Below, piece after piece: positions 1 through 15,290 of a DNA stretch of 64,000 bases (positions are counted from its first letter, which is position 1; the number at the start of each line of letters is the position of its first letter). The notes under the pieces are model-generated. The model worked only from the letters and a program-made list of their open reading frames with translations, made no database searches and was not told the DNA's origin. Made by a program: the position numbers and the translations under genes. Source of the stretch: Albula goreensis (lineage: Eukaryota; Chordata; Actinopteri; Albuliformes; Albulidae); NCBI GenBank assembly GCA_022829145.1, contig CM040752.1:37622086-37686085 (forward strand). The letters are read 5' to 3'.

Positions 1-1757
1 GACCCTAACAGGCAACAGACCCCAAAAGCTGACTAGGAAGAGGGGAGGTGCCTCAGACAGGATCTAAGCACCACACATGCAATTATTATACAAATACCAA
101 TGGCAGTTTCATTTTTACACAGGTCTCCATGGTAAAGCAATGTGAAAACTATGTAATATATGCATTAATAAATACAGCAATATAACATTTTGTCATAAAT
201 TCAAACATCAGAGTTTTTTCACAGACTTGTTTTGGTTCAGCTCATAAAATAAATAATAAATAAATAAATCCTATTTTGGAAGAAAAGTTTAATTTGCAAG
301 TCTTAGTTAAGTTCATGTATGATTGTATGCAAAACGCCCTGATACATCATCCACACAGCTTGGTGGATGATATTAACCCTGTGATGGAGCATCTCCTTGA
401 AAATGAAGAATCATCTTTTGATTTTGGTCTGAATGCTTGGCAGAAGCACAAGAGATTAGAGTTTATCTAATGTGCTACACTGTGCATAGTGCTGTTATTG
501 TACAGGGTTGTACTTTGGATAATAACACTTGAACCTCAGAGTACAGATGACAGCCAGCCTATGCACACTGTCTAAAGAGCATGTGAAATCTCAGGGACAC
601 ACAAGGAGAATGTGTGCAAAGTGGGGATGGTGTTTCCTGCCAAAGTGAGCTCTGCCTGCATCACAGATATTGGCTCTAGAACAGCCCAACACTGCTTTCA
701 CAGAGCTGTGCTGCTTCACAGGCAATGCAACACATAGAATGATGTGGGGATGCATTCTGCAGAGAGGCAATTACACAAAAATGATCCATGATGTGAATGG
801 TTTTTACAATGAGTAAAAAATGACAGTTTATTTCCAAGACCAAGTCTCACATTTGATTAAGTTAAATTAATATATGCTGGAGAACTATCTTTGCAGAACA
901 AGATGACAACACTAGCTGAGACAGAAATTGAAATCAAACATATGAATATCAGTCTCTGGAGATACACTCAAAGGGTGTTTTATTAATGAAATAGGCAAAG
1001 TCCCTGGTAAAATAGCGTTGTATCCTAGTAAAAGTGGAAAGAAGAACTAAAATACCAAAATCAAACAGTGCCTAAAAAGTGTCGCCAGGACCTTGTAAAT
1101 ATATTTTACAGTAAGTGGATGAACTTCACTAAACTCTTTTGGCTTCATTGTTTAAGGTCTCATAATAACCTTGATTAGTCCTTTAATAACATAATATTCA
1201 CCAACAGCTTCCAGTGGAATATGGACCACTGCCCACTATTGTGCAGTAGGCTACCCCGCCCTCCACCCATGGTATCTTATCACTTAGAGTGATACAAGTT
1301 TGTAAATATGTGAACAATCTTTCTTACACTGATAGTTACTAGATTTTATTCAGTTTCCATGTCATGACAATTTAGGAAACTCAAGGGCACAACAGATATT
1401 GACAGATCGAACCCAAATGTATACTATTACTGTGATATAGAGAAATTGTCTTCAATTTTATCTTCTCTTGTAACACATTAATATCAGTGGCACAGTATGT
1501 AAACATCACATTTATATTTTCTCTGAAAGCTGTATGTGTGCAACTCGTCTCCGCAACCAGGTATAGCAAGCTATTCAGGTCCAACAAAAGGCCTTCTCAC
1601 AGGACTTAGGGTCTGTAAATAAGGCTTATCAAAGCAAGACATGCTGACATTGAAATAAAGTGCTCTAGAGCACACATATCAAGATGGCTTTTAGGTTGGT
1701 TCCCTTCTGAATTATTTTGAGAGTGGACATACGCCAAATTTCCTTACAGCACTGTGG
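1..1757. other. Upstream flank of pepsinogen, no assigned gene
   Basis: AT-rich, apparently single-copy sequence. The only protein-like stretch is a short plus-strand frame at about 276-470 (listed separately). I see no splice-consistent exon set, tandem array or recognisable transposon. Confidence 0.5.
276..470 (+). other. Short unassigned open frame
   Basis: A 64-codon frame, or about 51 codons from the first ATG near 315, ends with a TAA at 468-470. Its composition is plausibly protein-like, with an acidic stretch (LLENEESSFDFG) and a basic end (WQKHKRLEFI). No splice acceptor, promoter or family motif is clear, and the frame is closed just upstream. It could be a transposase crumb, a last exon of a gene outside the window, or chance. 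Confidence 0.15.
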
Positions 1758-1765
1758 TATATAAG
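1758..1765 (+). promoter_or_regulatory. TATA box of the pepsinogen gene
   Basis: TATATAAG lies 69 bp upstream of the pepsinogen ATG (1834). With the usual 25-30 bp spacing, transcription would start near 1790 and leave a 5' leader of about 45 nt. A strong TATA box fits a highly expressed, tissue-restricted secretory gene. Confidence 0.7.
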
Positions 1766-1833
1766 GGGATAAATAAGGCAGGTCTCTTTGCAAACAGCTT
1801 TATTTTGGTGTGCAAGCAGGAATCCTCAGCAGA

Positions 1834-5882
<4,049 letters not shown>

Positions 5883-6010
5883 ACACCCTCCTACCCTTCC
5901 TCTCTCCCTCTACTCCCGTCTTCTCTTCCCAAACCCTTCCTCCTCCTCTCCTTTCCTGCTATATCAACAAGTGTTCATGCCACCAGAAATGTCATGTATA
6001 AAAGCATAGA

Positions 6011-6016
6011 AATAAA
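6011..6016 (+). terminator. Poly(A) signal of pepsinogen
   Basis: AATAAA lies 129 bp after the pepsinogen stop codon, following a CT-rich 3' UTR. This fits a short 3' UTR. Confidence 0.75.
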
Positions 6017-6368
6017 AAGATTCAATGTGCAGTGCTGTATTCTTCAGTCACACAGACACTATGGGATAAGAGTCTCAGGGCTAAATTTACTACAGTATAT
6101 TGCAGTGCAAAAATATTCACTATATTGTGACTCATTGGTGGTTGTAAACATTAAAATATAAACAGCCAATTTACTAAGACTAGCTCTAATTATGCAATCA
6201 AATTAAAAATTAAACGGCCTCATTTTGCAGTTTTGCAGTAGGAACCGTCCATAAGAAGGTCAGATATGACATGTTTAAACACAGATAACAAGATGCCGCA
6301 GAATGGATACAGAGCAACCAGGAATAAGTAGTGAGGGAACCTCAAGAAAAATACAACTTAAATTTGCT

Positions 6369-6592
6369 GATCAGGTCATAGATATAATGGCCAATGAGGT
6401 GCAGGTCATAGATATAACAGCCAACGAGGCACAGGTCATAGATATAATGGCCAATGAGGTGCAGGTCATAGATATAATGGCCAATGGCGCAGGTCATAGA
6501 TATAACAGCCAATGAGGTGCAGGTAATGAGGTGCAGGTCATAGATATAACAGCCAACGAGGCACAGGTCATTGATATAATGGCTAATGAGGT
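6369..6592. repeat. 30-bp minisatellite, about 7 copies
   Basis: The unit includes GGTCATAGATATAATGGCCA followed by ATGAGGTGC. It is open in frame on both strands because 30 is a multiple of 3. The predicted peptides are not gene-like. Confidence 0.93.
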
Positions 6593-7039
6593 GCAGCTTC
6601 ATAATACCATATTGCAGCATAGGCATTATTGAGAGGAGAAAGTTTTGGAGTGACATCATGTTCAAAAATAATTTAGTAGGTATTGATTAACACAATCAAC
6701 AGTAGAAGAAGTAAAGAAAATATGGCATTACGCAAGGCAACATATAAAAAGCTTTCTTACAACATAATACTGGCATAGCTGGAGGTCCAACGACGAAAAG
6801 AATATTAACGCTGATTGGAACAAAATTATTACAACAAGCTAACATATTCCAGTTGTTCCAGCCACTCACTTTCTGTAGATACAGGTACTCCTGAAAATAA
6901 AGCTGCCATGACGTGAACAGCTGGACTTTAAAACAACATTTGTTATCATTTGTTTTGCATCACACACAACCTGTATACTCATGGGATATATGTGTTTTCT
7001 ATTTCTGAACATGTGTTCATTGCATGATGGTCCCACACA

Positions 7040-7405
7040 ACTGCACTTTCAAAAGATCTGGATGCAATACGTTTCAGAGGTAGTAAAAAATCCTACACAA
7101 AGAGGGGAGTCACATTTACTGCTACGCAGTTACGTTTAGTAAATACTTAATACATAAAAAATAAATATGGAATACATTTGCCTTCACCCTTGGTATACAA
7201 ATGCAGGAATAGATTTTACGATGTATCAAGAGGAAAGTGATGTAGTCACCGCAAATTCAATCTAAATAGTGATTTTCACCCATTGTGACTGTTTAGTGAT
7301 TCACTTGTAAATGCGATTAGTGGCTCTTTATAAGAGTTTGGATGTTTTAGCGGCTGCTTTTATGCCTGAAAAGCAGGTGCAATCCTTCAGTAAAGCTGGC
7401 CAAAT
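7040..7405. mobile_element. MITE-like interspersed repeat, copy A
   Basis: It shares several blocks with 56262-56520. Examples are GCTTTTATGCCTGAAAAGCA near 7350 against the GCTTTTACGCCTGAAAAGCA block near 56293, and CTTTCCTCTTGATACAT when this copy is read on the minus strand. The two copies are diverged and rearranged relative to each other. A related block starting GGGCTAAATTTACT near 6080 may be the other edge. The family is not identified. Confidence 0.5.
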
Positions 7406-7838
7406 AAGAAATAAAAATAAGAAATACACATGCACTTGGGGCTTGGGATAGCTGAAATCTGAAGCTTGTTAGAAGGAAATTACACTTATGTCAGACTCAA
7501 ATCTTAAAATTATTTGTGTATTAATAAAAACATTTCAGTGCTCCTAAGATTTAATGGTCAAGGGTGAAGGAAGTGATTGGACTACATTTCCCTGCAGATG
7601 AGTCAGCCAGTCGAACACATCCTTTATTTTTCACATTATTAAGTAGTACAGTAACATTATCTCCTATTTTACCTAGCAACTCAGCTACAAATAAAATGTC
7701 TAGAAATATAAAGGAATGAAAATGAAAAAAAAGTTAAATGACAGTTGTGGAGTTGAGGTTTGCATTTTTCTCCCTGATGCCTTTAGTTTTATACGCATGC
7801 CGCTTCCACACAGGCCTTTCAGGCAGCACTGCACAGCT

Positions 7839-8022
7839 TTACTGCAGCCTCACAGCTAGGGTTGAGTACTCCACAGTATCCCTGGATTCAAGATGGCCCC
7901 TGACTCCAGGGCCTCTCAAAACTGAGCTCCTGTCAGCCTTGATGTTCCCATACAGAGGATGGTCCTGATGAAGCCCGAAGTCAACTGTGGTGTACACTAC
8001 GCTGTTACCATCCTGCACAAAA

Positions 8023-8068
<46 letters not shown>

Positions 8069-10803
8069 CAGTATATGCCACTGCACCCTGTTATCTTAAT
8101 TTGTAGCTAGAGCTACACTGTTTGTTTGCACTTGGCTTTCTTCCAGCTGGTAAATGGAAAATTAGCTTCAAGCTCTAAAACACAGAACTTCCAGTGAGTC
8201 AGACAGGAAATGCACTGCACAGCACTTACAGTGAGACAGGAGTTATGTGGATCACATGGACAAGTTCCGCTTTTCTCTGTGGAAACAAAATCAACACCAT
8301 CACTTTTATATGTTGAAATAACCCTGCTGTTTCTGTAAAAATTTCCTGCAGATGCTATTTTTGCCCACCTTTTTCAGCAAATTGTATTTTTATTCTTATG
8401 ACCCATGACAGTCTTTTGATATTTGTCTAGGAAAGTGGCTCGAGGACATTGACACATTTTTAAACCACAATGGAAATGGAGAACTGGAAATTTGCTAAAG
8501 TTACAGAAATATTTTTTTAAATAAATCAAATACTTTTTATTGTGTACTTATTACTGTGGTAGGTCTTGCAAGTGTGGGAGTAGCAATGATTAAGTCTCAA
8601 ATTCAGACCTAATGTTGGCCATGGTCATATGAAGTGTATTCTATATGCATACACAAACAATAGCAATACCAACCCGCCTACTTGTTTGAACTGAAATGTG
8701 CAGGAACAAGTCTGTACTGACTATGTATTAATCACCATATCATACTTACTGTTTTTTTTCTTTCTGAGATTAACTATAATTGCAGCAATTACAGAGAATG
8801 TGAGCACAAGCAGTAGCACACCCAGCCCACAGAGAGAGTAACCAAGCACACCAGTAACCCTGAAACACAGAGAGTAACGGCCCACCATTAACCCTGAAAC
8901 ACAGAGAGTAATGGTACACCAATAACCCTGAAACACAGAGAGTAATGGTGCACCATTAACCCTGAAACAGAGAGTAATGGTACACCAATAACCCTGAAAC
9001 AGAGAGCAACGGCCCACCATTAACCCTGAAACACAGAGAGTAATGGTACACCAATAACCCTGAAACAGAGAGTAATGGTACACCAATAACCCTGAAACAG
9101 AGAGTAATGGTGCACCAGTAACCCTGAAACAGAGAGTAATGGTGCACCAGTAACCCTGAAACAGAGAGTAATGGTGCACCAATAACCCTGAAACAGAGAG
9201 TAATGGTGCACCAATAACCCTGAAACAGAGAGTAATGGTGCACCAATAACCCTGAAACAGAGAGTAATGGTGCACAAGTAACCCTGAAACAGAGAGTAAT
9301 GGTGCACCAATAACCCTGAAACAGAGAGTAATGGTGCACAAATAACCGTGAAACAGAGAAAATAATGGCACTCCAGCAACCATGAAACAGAGAGTGAATG
9401 GAATTAAATGAGGAGGCTAATTGGACAATGTGTCTGCAATGTGGTTATTTAACATATTTTATCATCCAGACAAGTGAGTGGTTGCCTTTGACTTTTGATT
9501 GGATATCTTCCCACTGCAAAGAGACAGATCCTGTTTTTGAACATGTGAGTTCTTACATTCATCCTTGTTATAAATCATCAAGTGCATACCTGGAGCTGCC
9601 ATTGCTGTGGTACTCATTGAGAATCTCAACAGGTGTGTCTGATGTGATCACTGGAGCAACTGGGTTGACCGTGAGGGGTCTGGGGGTTGACGTCAGGTGT
9701 GGCAGAGGTGGATTCTTTTGATTGGTTGAGTCTGTTTAAGTTTGCAAAATTTGTAAGTTCAATCTTCAGTTGAGTGATGCTGTGACACAGCATCATTGAA
9801 AACAATGCTTTTATGCACAATCTTATTTTTTCTTAGTCAAAAAAATGCTATCACCTACGTCATATGTCATAAATAGTTTTCTAATACTTCAAAGATAGCC
9901 ATGGACAATTAACATCAAATTTAGTAACTGGGCAGCTGATAGATAATTAGAAGAATAAGATGACTAGCTGAATAACAATTTTGTAAATTTCACCCAGACT
10001 CTCCAGATGTAACTTTGCTGTCTCACTAACTCTGGTGAAAGTAAATGTTGTGTTCCTGTTAAATAAACCAATAAACTAAACTAAAATAAACAAGTGTTAG
10101 ATTTGACCTCTGGCGAGATTAGTTTAAATATGTGATTTAAACTAAGCAAATTCTCTTAGATTAAATACATGAAAAATATCTCAGTTAAATTCAATTATAG
10201 AATGTCTTTCTTCATTATCAAATAACTAACAGCATCCCTACTGCTGTGGCTATACTGTAGGTGCTGTGCTGTAATTAAAGGTACACTTATTCTTGCAGCT
10301 GCTTTTCATGGGGCATGTAGTATATAAACACTGTCATGTTTCAGTAAGACAGATCTTACCTGACATTTCCACAATGAAATCCCTGTAGATATGATATGGT
10401 GTATCAGGGATTGCACATCTGTACACTCCAGAGTCAGATTTCTGTAAATTCCAGATCTTTACATCCATAACCCCATTGTATTCAACAGTAGATATTCTTC
10501 CCTTATACTTGTCAGCAGCATATCTTCTGTTGTCCACAATAAGCTGACATCCATTGTTGTAAAATTTACAACAGTATTTTTCATAGCTGTTGAAATATGG
10601 GTCAAATCTTAACTGCAAAAAAACCACCCCAGATGTGTCAGTCTTGCCATGTCCTCCTGATGAGCTGTAATCTGTAAAAGACATACTGGGCATAACTCTT
10701 GCATAAAATAATTATTACGCTCACCTGAATGGTCTGTCTTGATGAGGTTAGACAGGTTTACTGTACCTAAAAAGAGCAGCAAGATGAAGATCGTTGATTC
10801 CAT
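7839..10803 (-). CDS. CD300/CMRF35-like or pIgR-like inhibitory immune receptor (6 exons)
   Basis: Single-pass leukocyte-type receptor. Exons in transcription order are 10803-10725, 10671-10360, 9731-9590, 8859-8750, 8276-8230 and 8012-7839. All are GT-AG and in phase (864 bp, 287 aa). Layout: signal peptide about 1-20; one V-type Ig domain, residues 27-130, with DSGVYRC at its end and the CD300/pIgR-type extra disulfide region (KYCCKFYNNGC); Pro/Thr-rich stalk 131-178; membrane helix about 183-206 followed by RKKK. The tail has two ITIM-like motifs, VVYTTV (Tyr237) and VEYSTL (Tyr279), plus PLYGNI (Tyr251). Such tails recruit SHP-type phosphatases, so an inhibitory role is inferred. Oddity: the B-strand cysteine is Leu47 and the usual YWCK is YCCK. 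The short exon 5 is the least certain part, although its phases fit exactly. Confidence 0.82.
8021..8067. repeat. (ATT)n microsatellite
   Basis: About 15 ATT units lie in the last intron of the CD300-like gene, a few bases upstream of the exon 6 acceptor (exon start 8012, minus strand). Confidence 0.97.
8854..9390. repeat. 32-34 bp minisatellite carrying the exon 4 splice acceptor of the CD300-like gene
   Basis: About 16 copies lie directly upstream (minus strand) of the transmembrane exon. Each copy, read on the minus strand, contains CTCTCTGTTTCAG followed by GGTTA(T/C)TGGTG. This is the same arrangement as the true acceptor at 8859/8860. The array creates open frames of up to 220 codons in all three minus frames, one of which runs into the real transmembrane exon. 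Confidence 0.95.
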
Positions 10804-10959
10804 ATTCAGCAAACACTACCAGCAGTCTCCTGCTCCTCTGAGTTTCACAACACTGACCAGTCAGAGTTGGGAACTTCTGCTTTGACACTTCTGACACTTG
10901 CACACTGAAACTTCATTCTCAGAACTCAAGGGATTCAAAGTGGGTCAAAGTGAGTTCTC

Positions 10960-11410
10960 TCCAGTGGCGGCTGGTGACTCAAAAACTTGGGGAGGACACC
11001 TGTGAGGAGGAAAGCAAAGCAGTATAGTGTCAAAGACAAATAATGTTTAGGAAACAGCAACATTAAAAAAATGAAAGGAAAAAAATAAATATTGCATTGG
11101 ATTGTTTCCCTAGAATTGTTTGCCTGTAAGTTTGATCCAAGAATTTTTGCATTAGTTTTTTTGACTGGTGAGTACAAAAAACTTGAGGATTCGCTAGTTA
11201 ATTTGTTTATCAAGACAGGCATGTCCGTGAGATTAAATAAAGTGCTTTTAAAAAACTAAAGTGAAGCTTTTAAAAAACTGACAACCCTCGACCCCATAAC
11301 ACCGGATGCCGAGCGAGTCAGTGCATTGATTACATCAGGAAATGAGCATGTCGTTTAATAAGCAAAAATGCAAAATACGTTCAGTCCAAATTACTGTAAA
11401 TACAGAGTTA
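10960..11410 (-). mobile_element. DNA-transposon-like repeat, diverged inverted copy of 27015-27260
   Basis: Read on the minus strand, the stretch starting near 11395 (TTTGGACTGAACGTATTTTG) matches 27027 onward on the plus strand. Similarity continues through a GAGGGTTG block and CATGCCTGTCTTGAT. The element edge near 10963 reads CCAGTGGCGGCTGGTGACTC, which looks like a terminal sequence. No coding capacity is seen. Confidence 0.6.
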
Positions 11411-11479
11411 GCTGATTGTTCACTGACTTGTGCGTTTAAGCCTTTTTTTTGAATACATAAGAAGAGTATTCAAAAAGTC

Positions 11480-13060
11480 TGTCAGGTCACCAGACTCAAA
11501 AGTAAACCCCAGAATGTTTCACTGGTTCGTTACATGGGGAGGGCTGGAGGCTCTTCATTAACATCTTCTTGTGGCTGGAGAACCAGTACACTCGCCTCCG
11601 CTATTGGACATGCATCGTCGGCAGAGTGCCACTGGTGTAGCTTCTCTTTACTCCATTCAGACGACTCCCTGCCTCACACACATCCTCCTCTTTGAAGCCG
11701 TACATATCTGGCTTGTCATCATCATCGTCCATGGTGGGCTGGTGTGATGAAGAGGCTGGCCCCAGACCCTTCTCTCAGCATTTCTCTACACATGACAAGC
11801 TGACTGCTGCCCAGGCCTTCCCACCTAAGTGGCAAACTTCCTTCGTTCAGGCTGTTTAGATAGGCTTCAAGCGTTGTTGAGTCATCTACAATTGCACAAA
11901 TTAATTACCACCTGTAATTCTGCTTAAACACGGAGAGGACCCCCTGATCGAGGGGCTGGATCCTCAATGTAGTGTTCTTGGGGAGGTAAGAAACTCGGAT
12001 CTTTCCATCACGGCTTACTCGGCTGGAGGATGAGCGGGACAGTTGTCAAGCAAAAGAAAAGCTTTGGGTTCCAGCTTTCGCTTACGCAAATGAGCGCAGA
12101 CTGCAGGGATGAAAGTTTTGTGAAACCTATCCACAAAGATGACACTTGTCATTCAAGTGTTGCCACTGTGCGTGTGGTCGAATGGTAACGGCTTCACGTT
12201 GCCATGGTGGAAACAGCAGGGCAGGAGAGATTTGCCAATAATGAGCGATTTTAACTTGTTTACACAAAACAGAAATGTCACGTGATCTTTGTGTCATTTG
12301 AGCCCTTCACTTCGGTGGGCATCATCTTTGCTTGCCAGTATACACTCTGGGATCATTTTGTAGCAGAGGTCTGTTTCATCACAGTTGTACACTTCTTCCA
12401 TGTAGCCACCTTCTTCTAAGATAGCTTTTATAAAACATGACATTGCATTTGGCAGACGCTCTTATCCAGAGCGACTTACAACACAAAGTGCATTTCTGTG
12501 GGGACAAGGTTATCAAAGTGCTAGTGAAGGGTAAAAGTCTCAAGTGCCAGTAGGGTTAGAAAGCACTGAACCCTATGGATGACCTTCAACAGCTCCTGCA
12601 CACCTGAACTAATGCACTTTTAGTTTATCTGGGTATTCACTGGTGGCAGTGCAGGCTGAGCAAATTTCTCTTAACACTAACACTTGAGACATCCCGTGAC
12701 GGCGTTTAAACTGGCATAGCCACCCATTGCTAGCTTTGAACTGTGAGGTTTCTCCGTTGATCTCCGTTTGTCAAACTTCTTGGCTTGAGCTTTGAGAATA
12801 GGACCAGAAATCAGAAGACTTTCTGAGCGAGCTTGAACGAACCTCTTGTACAGGGAGTCATCATGGGTGACATCTTTGGTTGTCTTCAGGCATTTGGCTT
12901 TTAGTCCTGCTTCTTCTTCAGCTTTGCAAAGCAACAGTCCTAATTTTTCATCTTGAGATTTCCAGCCACAAAGTGTTGATTCCGGTATCCCGAGGTCTTG
13001 TGCAACTTGAATTTGACTTTTAGTCTTGATCGCATCAAGTGCGTAAAGCTTATGTTTCAC
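11480..13060 (-). pseudogene. Decayed Tigger/pogo-type (CENP-B/jerky-like) transposase
   Basis: On the minus strand, 13060-12677 encodes the N-terminal DNA-binding part. It has a helix-turn-helix with GIPESTLCGWK, then LYKRFVQARS and SGPILKAQAKKF, typical of the CENP-B/Tc5 HTH region. After an insertion, 12420-12000 still shows DDE-domain landmarks (YNCDET, then LLLDNCPAHP) but has several in-frame stops and frame changes. C-terminal-like remnants extend to about 11480. It is inactive. A fish repeat with a LINE-2-type tail (about 12435-12640) splits it. Confidence 0.8.
12435..12640 (-). mobile_element. SINE/LINE fragment with LINE-2-type 3' tail, nested in the transposase
   Basis: Read on the minus strand, the end is TGTAAGTCGCTCTGGATAAG and then AGCGTCTGCCAAATG, the 3' tail common to fish LINE-2 and its SINE partners. 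It interrupts the Tigger-type pseudogene between its DNA-binding and DDE parts, so it inserted later. Confidence 0.7.
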
Positions 13061-13379
13061 ATATGTCGCTCCATTTGTCTTATTCTTTTTTGTTGTTTAT
13101 TAGTGCATTCCGCCACCTACTGGTATGGAGTGTGGATCAGAATGTCTAATATGTCATCTATTTATTAGTCATCTTTCCAATCCAATTAGTTTGTTGAAAT
13201 AAAATCCTGTAACACTCATTTCCTGAGTTATTTTGTAGAATATCTATTATCTCCAAGCGTACTTTTGCTGATATGGCATGGCATGGCATTGCAGTTAGTT
13301 TAACCATCTAGCATGTTACCATTGGTGTGTAGCCTACTAGCGATAAGTGGCTTGGCAGTCATTAGCCAGTGGACCATGT

Positions 13380-13980
13380 AATATCTAACCTGCTCACTGC
13401 CCTCCTGTGGCTGCCTGTTATTGTGTGCATCAAATTCAAAACTTTGGTGCTAGCATACTAGGCTGTTAAGCTCACCAGCTCCAGCTTACCTCCGGCAGAT
13501 CATCAGACCCTACACCCCTGCCAGACCCCTCCGCTCTGCCACCTCTCGTCGCCTGATGCCTCCCCCTCTCCGCTCCTGCACTTCCAGGTCACGTCTGCTG
13601 TCTGTCTTGGCCCCCCGGTGGTGGAATGACCTTCCCATGGAGGTCAGAACAGCAGAGACACTGGCCACCTTCAAACGCAGACTGAAGACTCACCTCTTCA
13701 GGCTGCATCTCTCCCCTCCCCTCCCTTGCTCTTTGTAAATGGCTCTACCCTTATTGCTCTTGTTTTAACTGATTTATTTTAACGTCGGCTGTTGTTTACT
13801 TTCTCTTTAGATAGTTGGTAGGGGAGTCCTAATCTATTCAATCACCTTTGGCACTTGGGACTTTACCCCTCTCTAGGGTTATCTTTGCACTTTTTATACC
13901 ATTCTTATGCACTTTGCCTTGTAAGTCACTCTGGATAATAGCGTCTAACAAATGTCATTTAATGTAACGTAATGTAATCT
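13380..13980 (+). mobile_element. 5'-truncated LINE-2-like retrotransposon (3' end)
   Basis: The frame at 13556-13738 encodes LSVLAPRWWNDLPMEVR and then FKRRLKTHLFRLHL, the conserved C-terminus of LINE-2/CR1-type reverse transcriptase proteins. Upstream, frame-shifted remnants resemble the preceding PYTPARPLRSATSRR segment. The 3' end is TAAGTCACTCTGGATAATAG plus a short TGTAA-type repeat. It is truncated and inactive. Confidence 0.82.
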
Positions 13981-13989
13981 AACCTTAAA

Positions 13990-15270
13990 TTTGCCCTGCA
14001 ATGACATGTCTACAACACATGACAGTTACACACTGCATTTACCTTGTAAAGTTATTCATTTGCGCAGGACTCACCTTTTGCTAGACCCCAGCAAGCATAA
14101 GTATGCTCCTGCAGATAGAAGCACACAAGGCACACTTCACAGCTCTGCACTGAGAACACCTAAGTCACTAAGTGAATCCGAGCATGACAGTGGGGAACTT
14201 GGGTTTGGTACAGAGACCCGAAGGATTGCGTAGCACACACCAAATCTAATGGCAGTGTATGAAATTGGTCAAAGATGGAAAGAGCACAGGTTACATTTTC
14301 TAATAAAATGTATTGCCTATCTCGTAAACTGCAAAATACATGATAACTCTTGTGTTTATCCTACTGACCACCTACTGCTGGGGACTGCAGTTTCACCTAT
14401 AGTACAGGAAAGCTAGCATACTGCACTGCTGCTAAAGGTGTTTTAAATATACAATTTTCTTCGCCCTTTTTATTTTATATCCTTGATGAAATAGAATGTC
14501 ATCTCAGTTTCATATTTTAGGTTAGAATAATGTTTCATTCAAATTTTAGGTGAGTGAATATTAAATGGGGGTTTAATTAACTGGCAAACATTTTTACAGT
14601 GTGTTGTTGTTATTGTTACACTTCAGCTAAATGTTGTTTGAAGGTAATTGTTGTTTGTTTTCGTTGTAACTAACTCAGAAACCGTAGTCCTACAGAAAAA
14701 GGTGTAGAGTTCTATGGTAATAATGACAGAAAAAGGTGTAGAGTTACTATGATATAGAGAAGTGCAGGGTTATGGTAATAAGATGAGAAATTGAGGTGTA
14801 GAGTTACTGTAGTGACAATATGTCTGAGAAATGTGTGTAATTACTCTAATCGTATGACAGTGGTATGACTGCAGTAGGGTTACTCCAGTAACTATATGAC
14901 AGAGGGTATTGGGTTTCAATGATACAAATTTGAGAAAGGGAGGTGTAGGATTATCATGGTAATGGTGTGTCAGAAAGAGGAATATAATTTCTCTGGTAAT
15001 GTATGATAAAGAGAAGTGTAGGAAGTGTAGTATTACTCCAAAAATGCTATGACAGAGAGAGGTATAGTCGGGAGAGACTCACTGGAGTTGACTGTAATTG
15101 AAGGATAATGTGAGATTTTTATGGCTTTCTGCATGGTGAGTCAGTCAAGCCAAATCAGTCCAAAAGAATTTGGAGGACTCTGCTTTCTACCTGCTGTTAT
15201 CTGGCTGAATTCAAACTTTCTTTTCATTCGTTGGTACACATAAAACAGATAGTGAGGCAGAACTTGGAAC
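13990..15270. other. Intergenic stretch, no gene seen
   Basis: AT-rich sequence. Between about 14690 and 15070 a loose, diverged repeat recurs every 50-65 bp (variants of GAGAAAGGTGTAGAGTTACT with GGTAAT), probably an old minisatellite. No coding signal is seen. Confidence 0.5.
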
Positions 15271-15283
15271 TAAAATGGCTTGT

Positions 15284-15290
15284 TTATTCA
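15284..15290 (-). terminator. mmp9: Candidate poly(A) signal of mmp9
   Basis: The minus strand reads AATAAA here, about 1.44 kb past the mmp9 stop codon. If it is used, the 3' UTR contains the telomere-like array at 16105-16700 and an AT-rich distal part with several ATTTA motifs. Other signals are possible and the choice is not decided by sequence. Confidence 0.35.

Noticed and set aside
8721-9383. 220-codon minus-strand frame as an independent gene
   Set aside because: All but the last about 45 codons are minisatellite. The end is the real transmembrane exon of the CD300-like gene, which has a strong donor at 8749 rather than continuing to the frame's stop.
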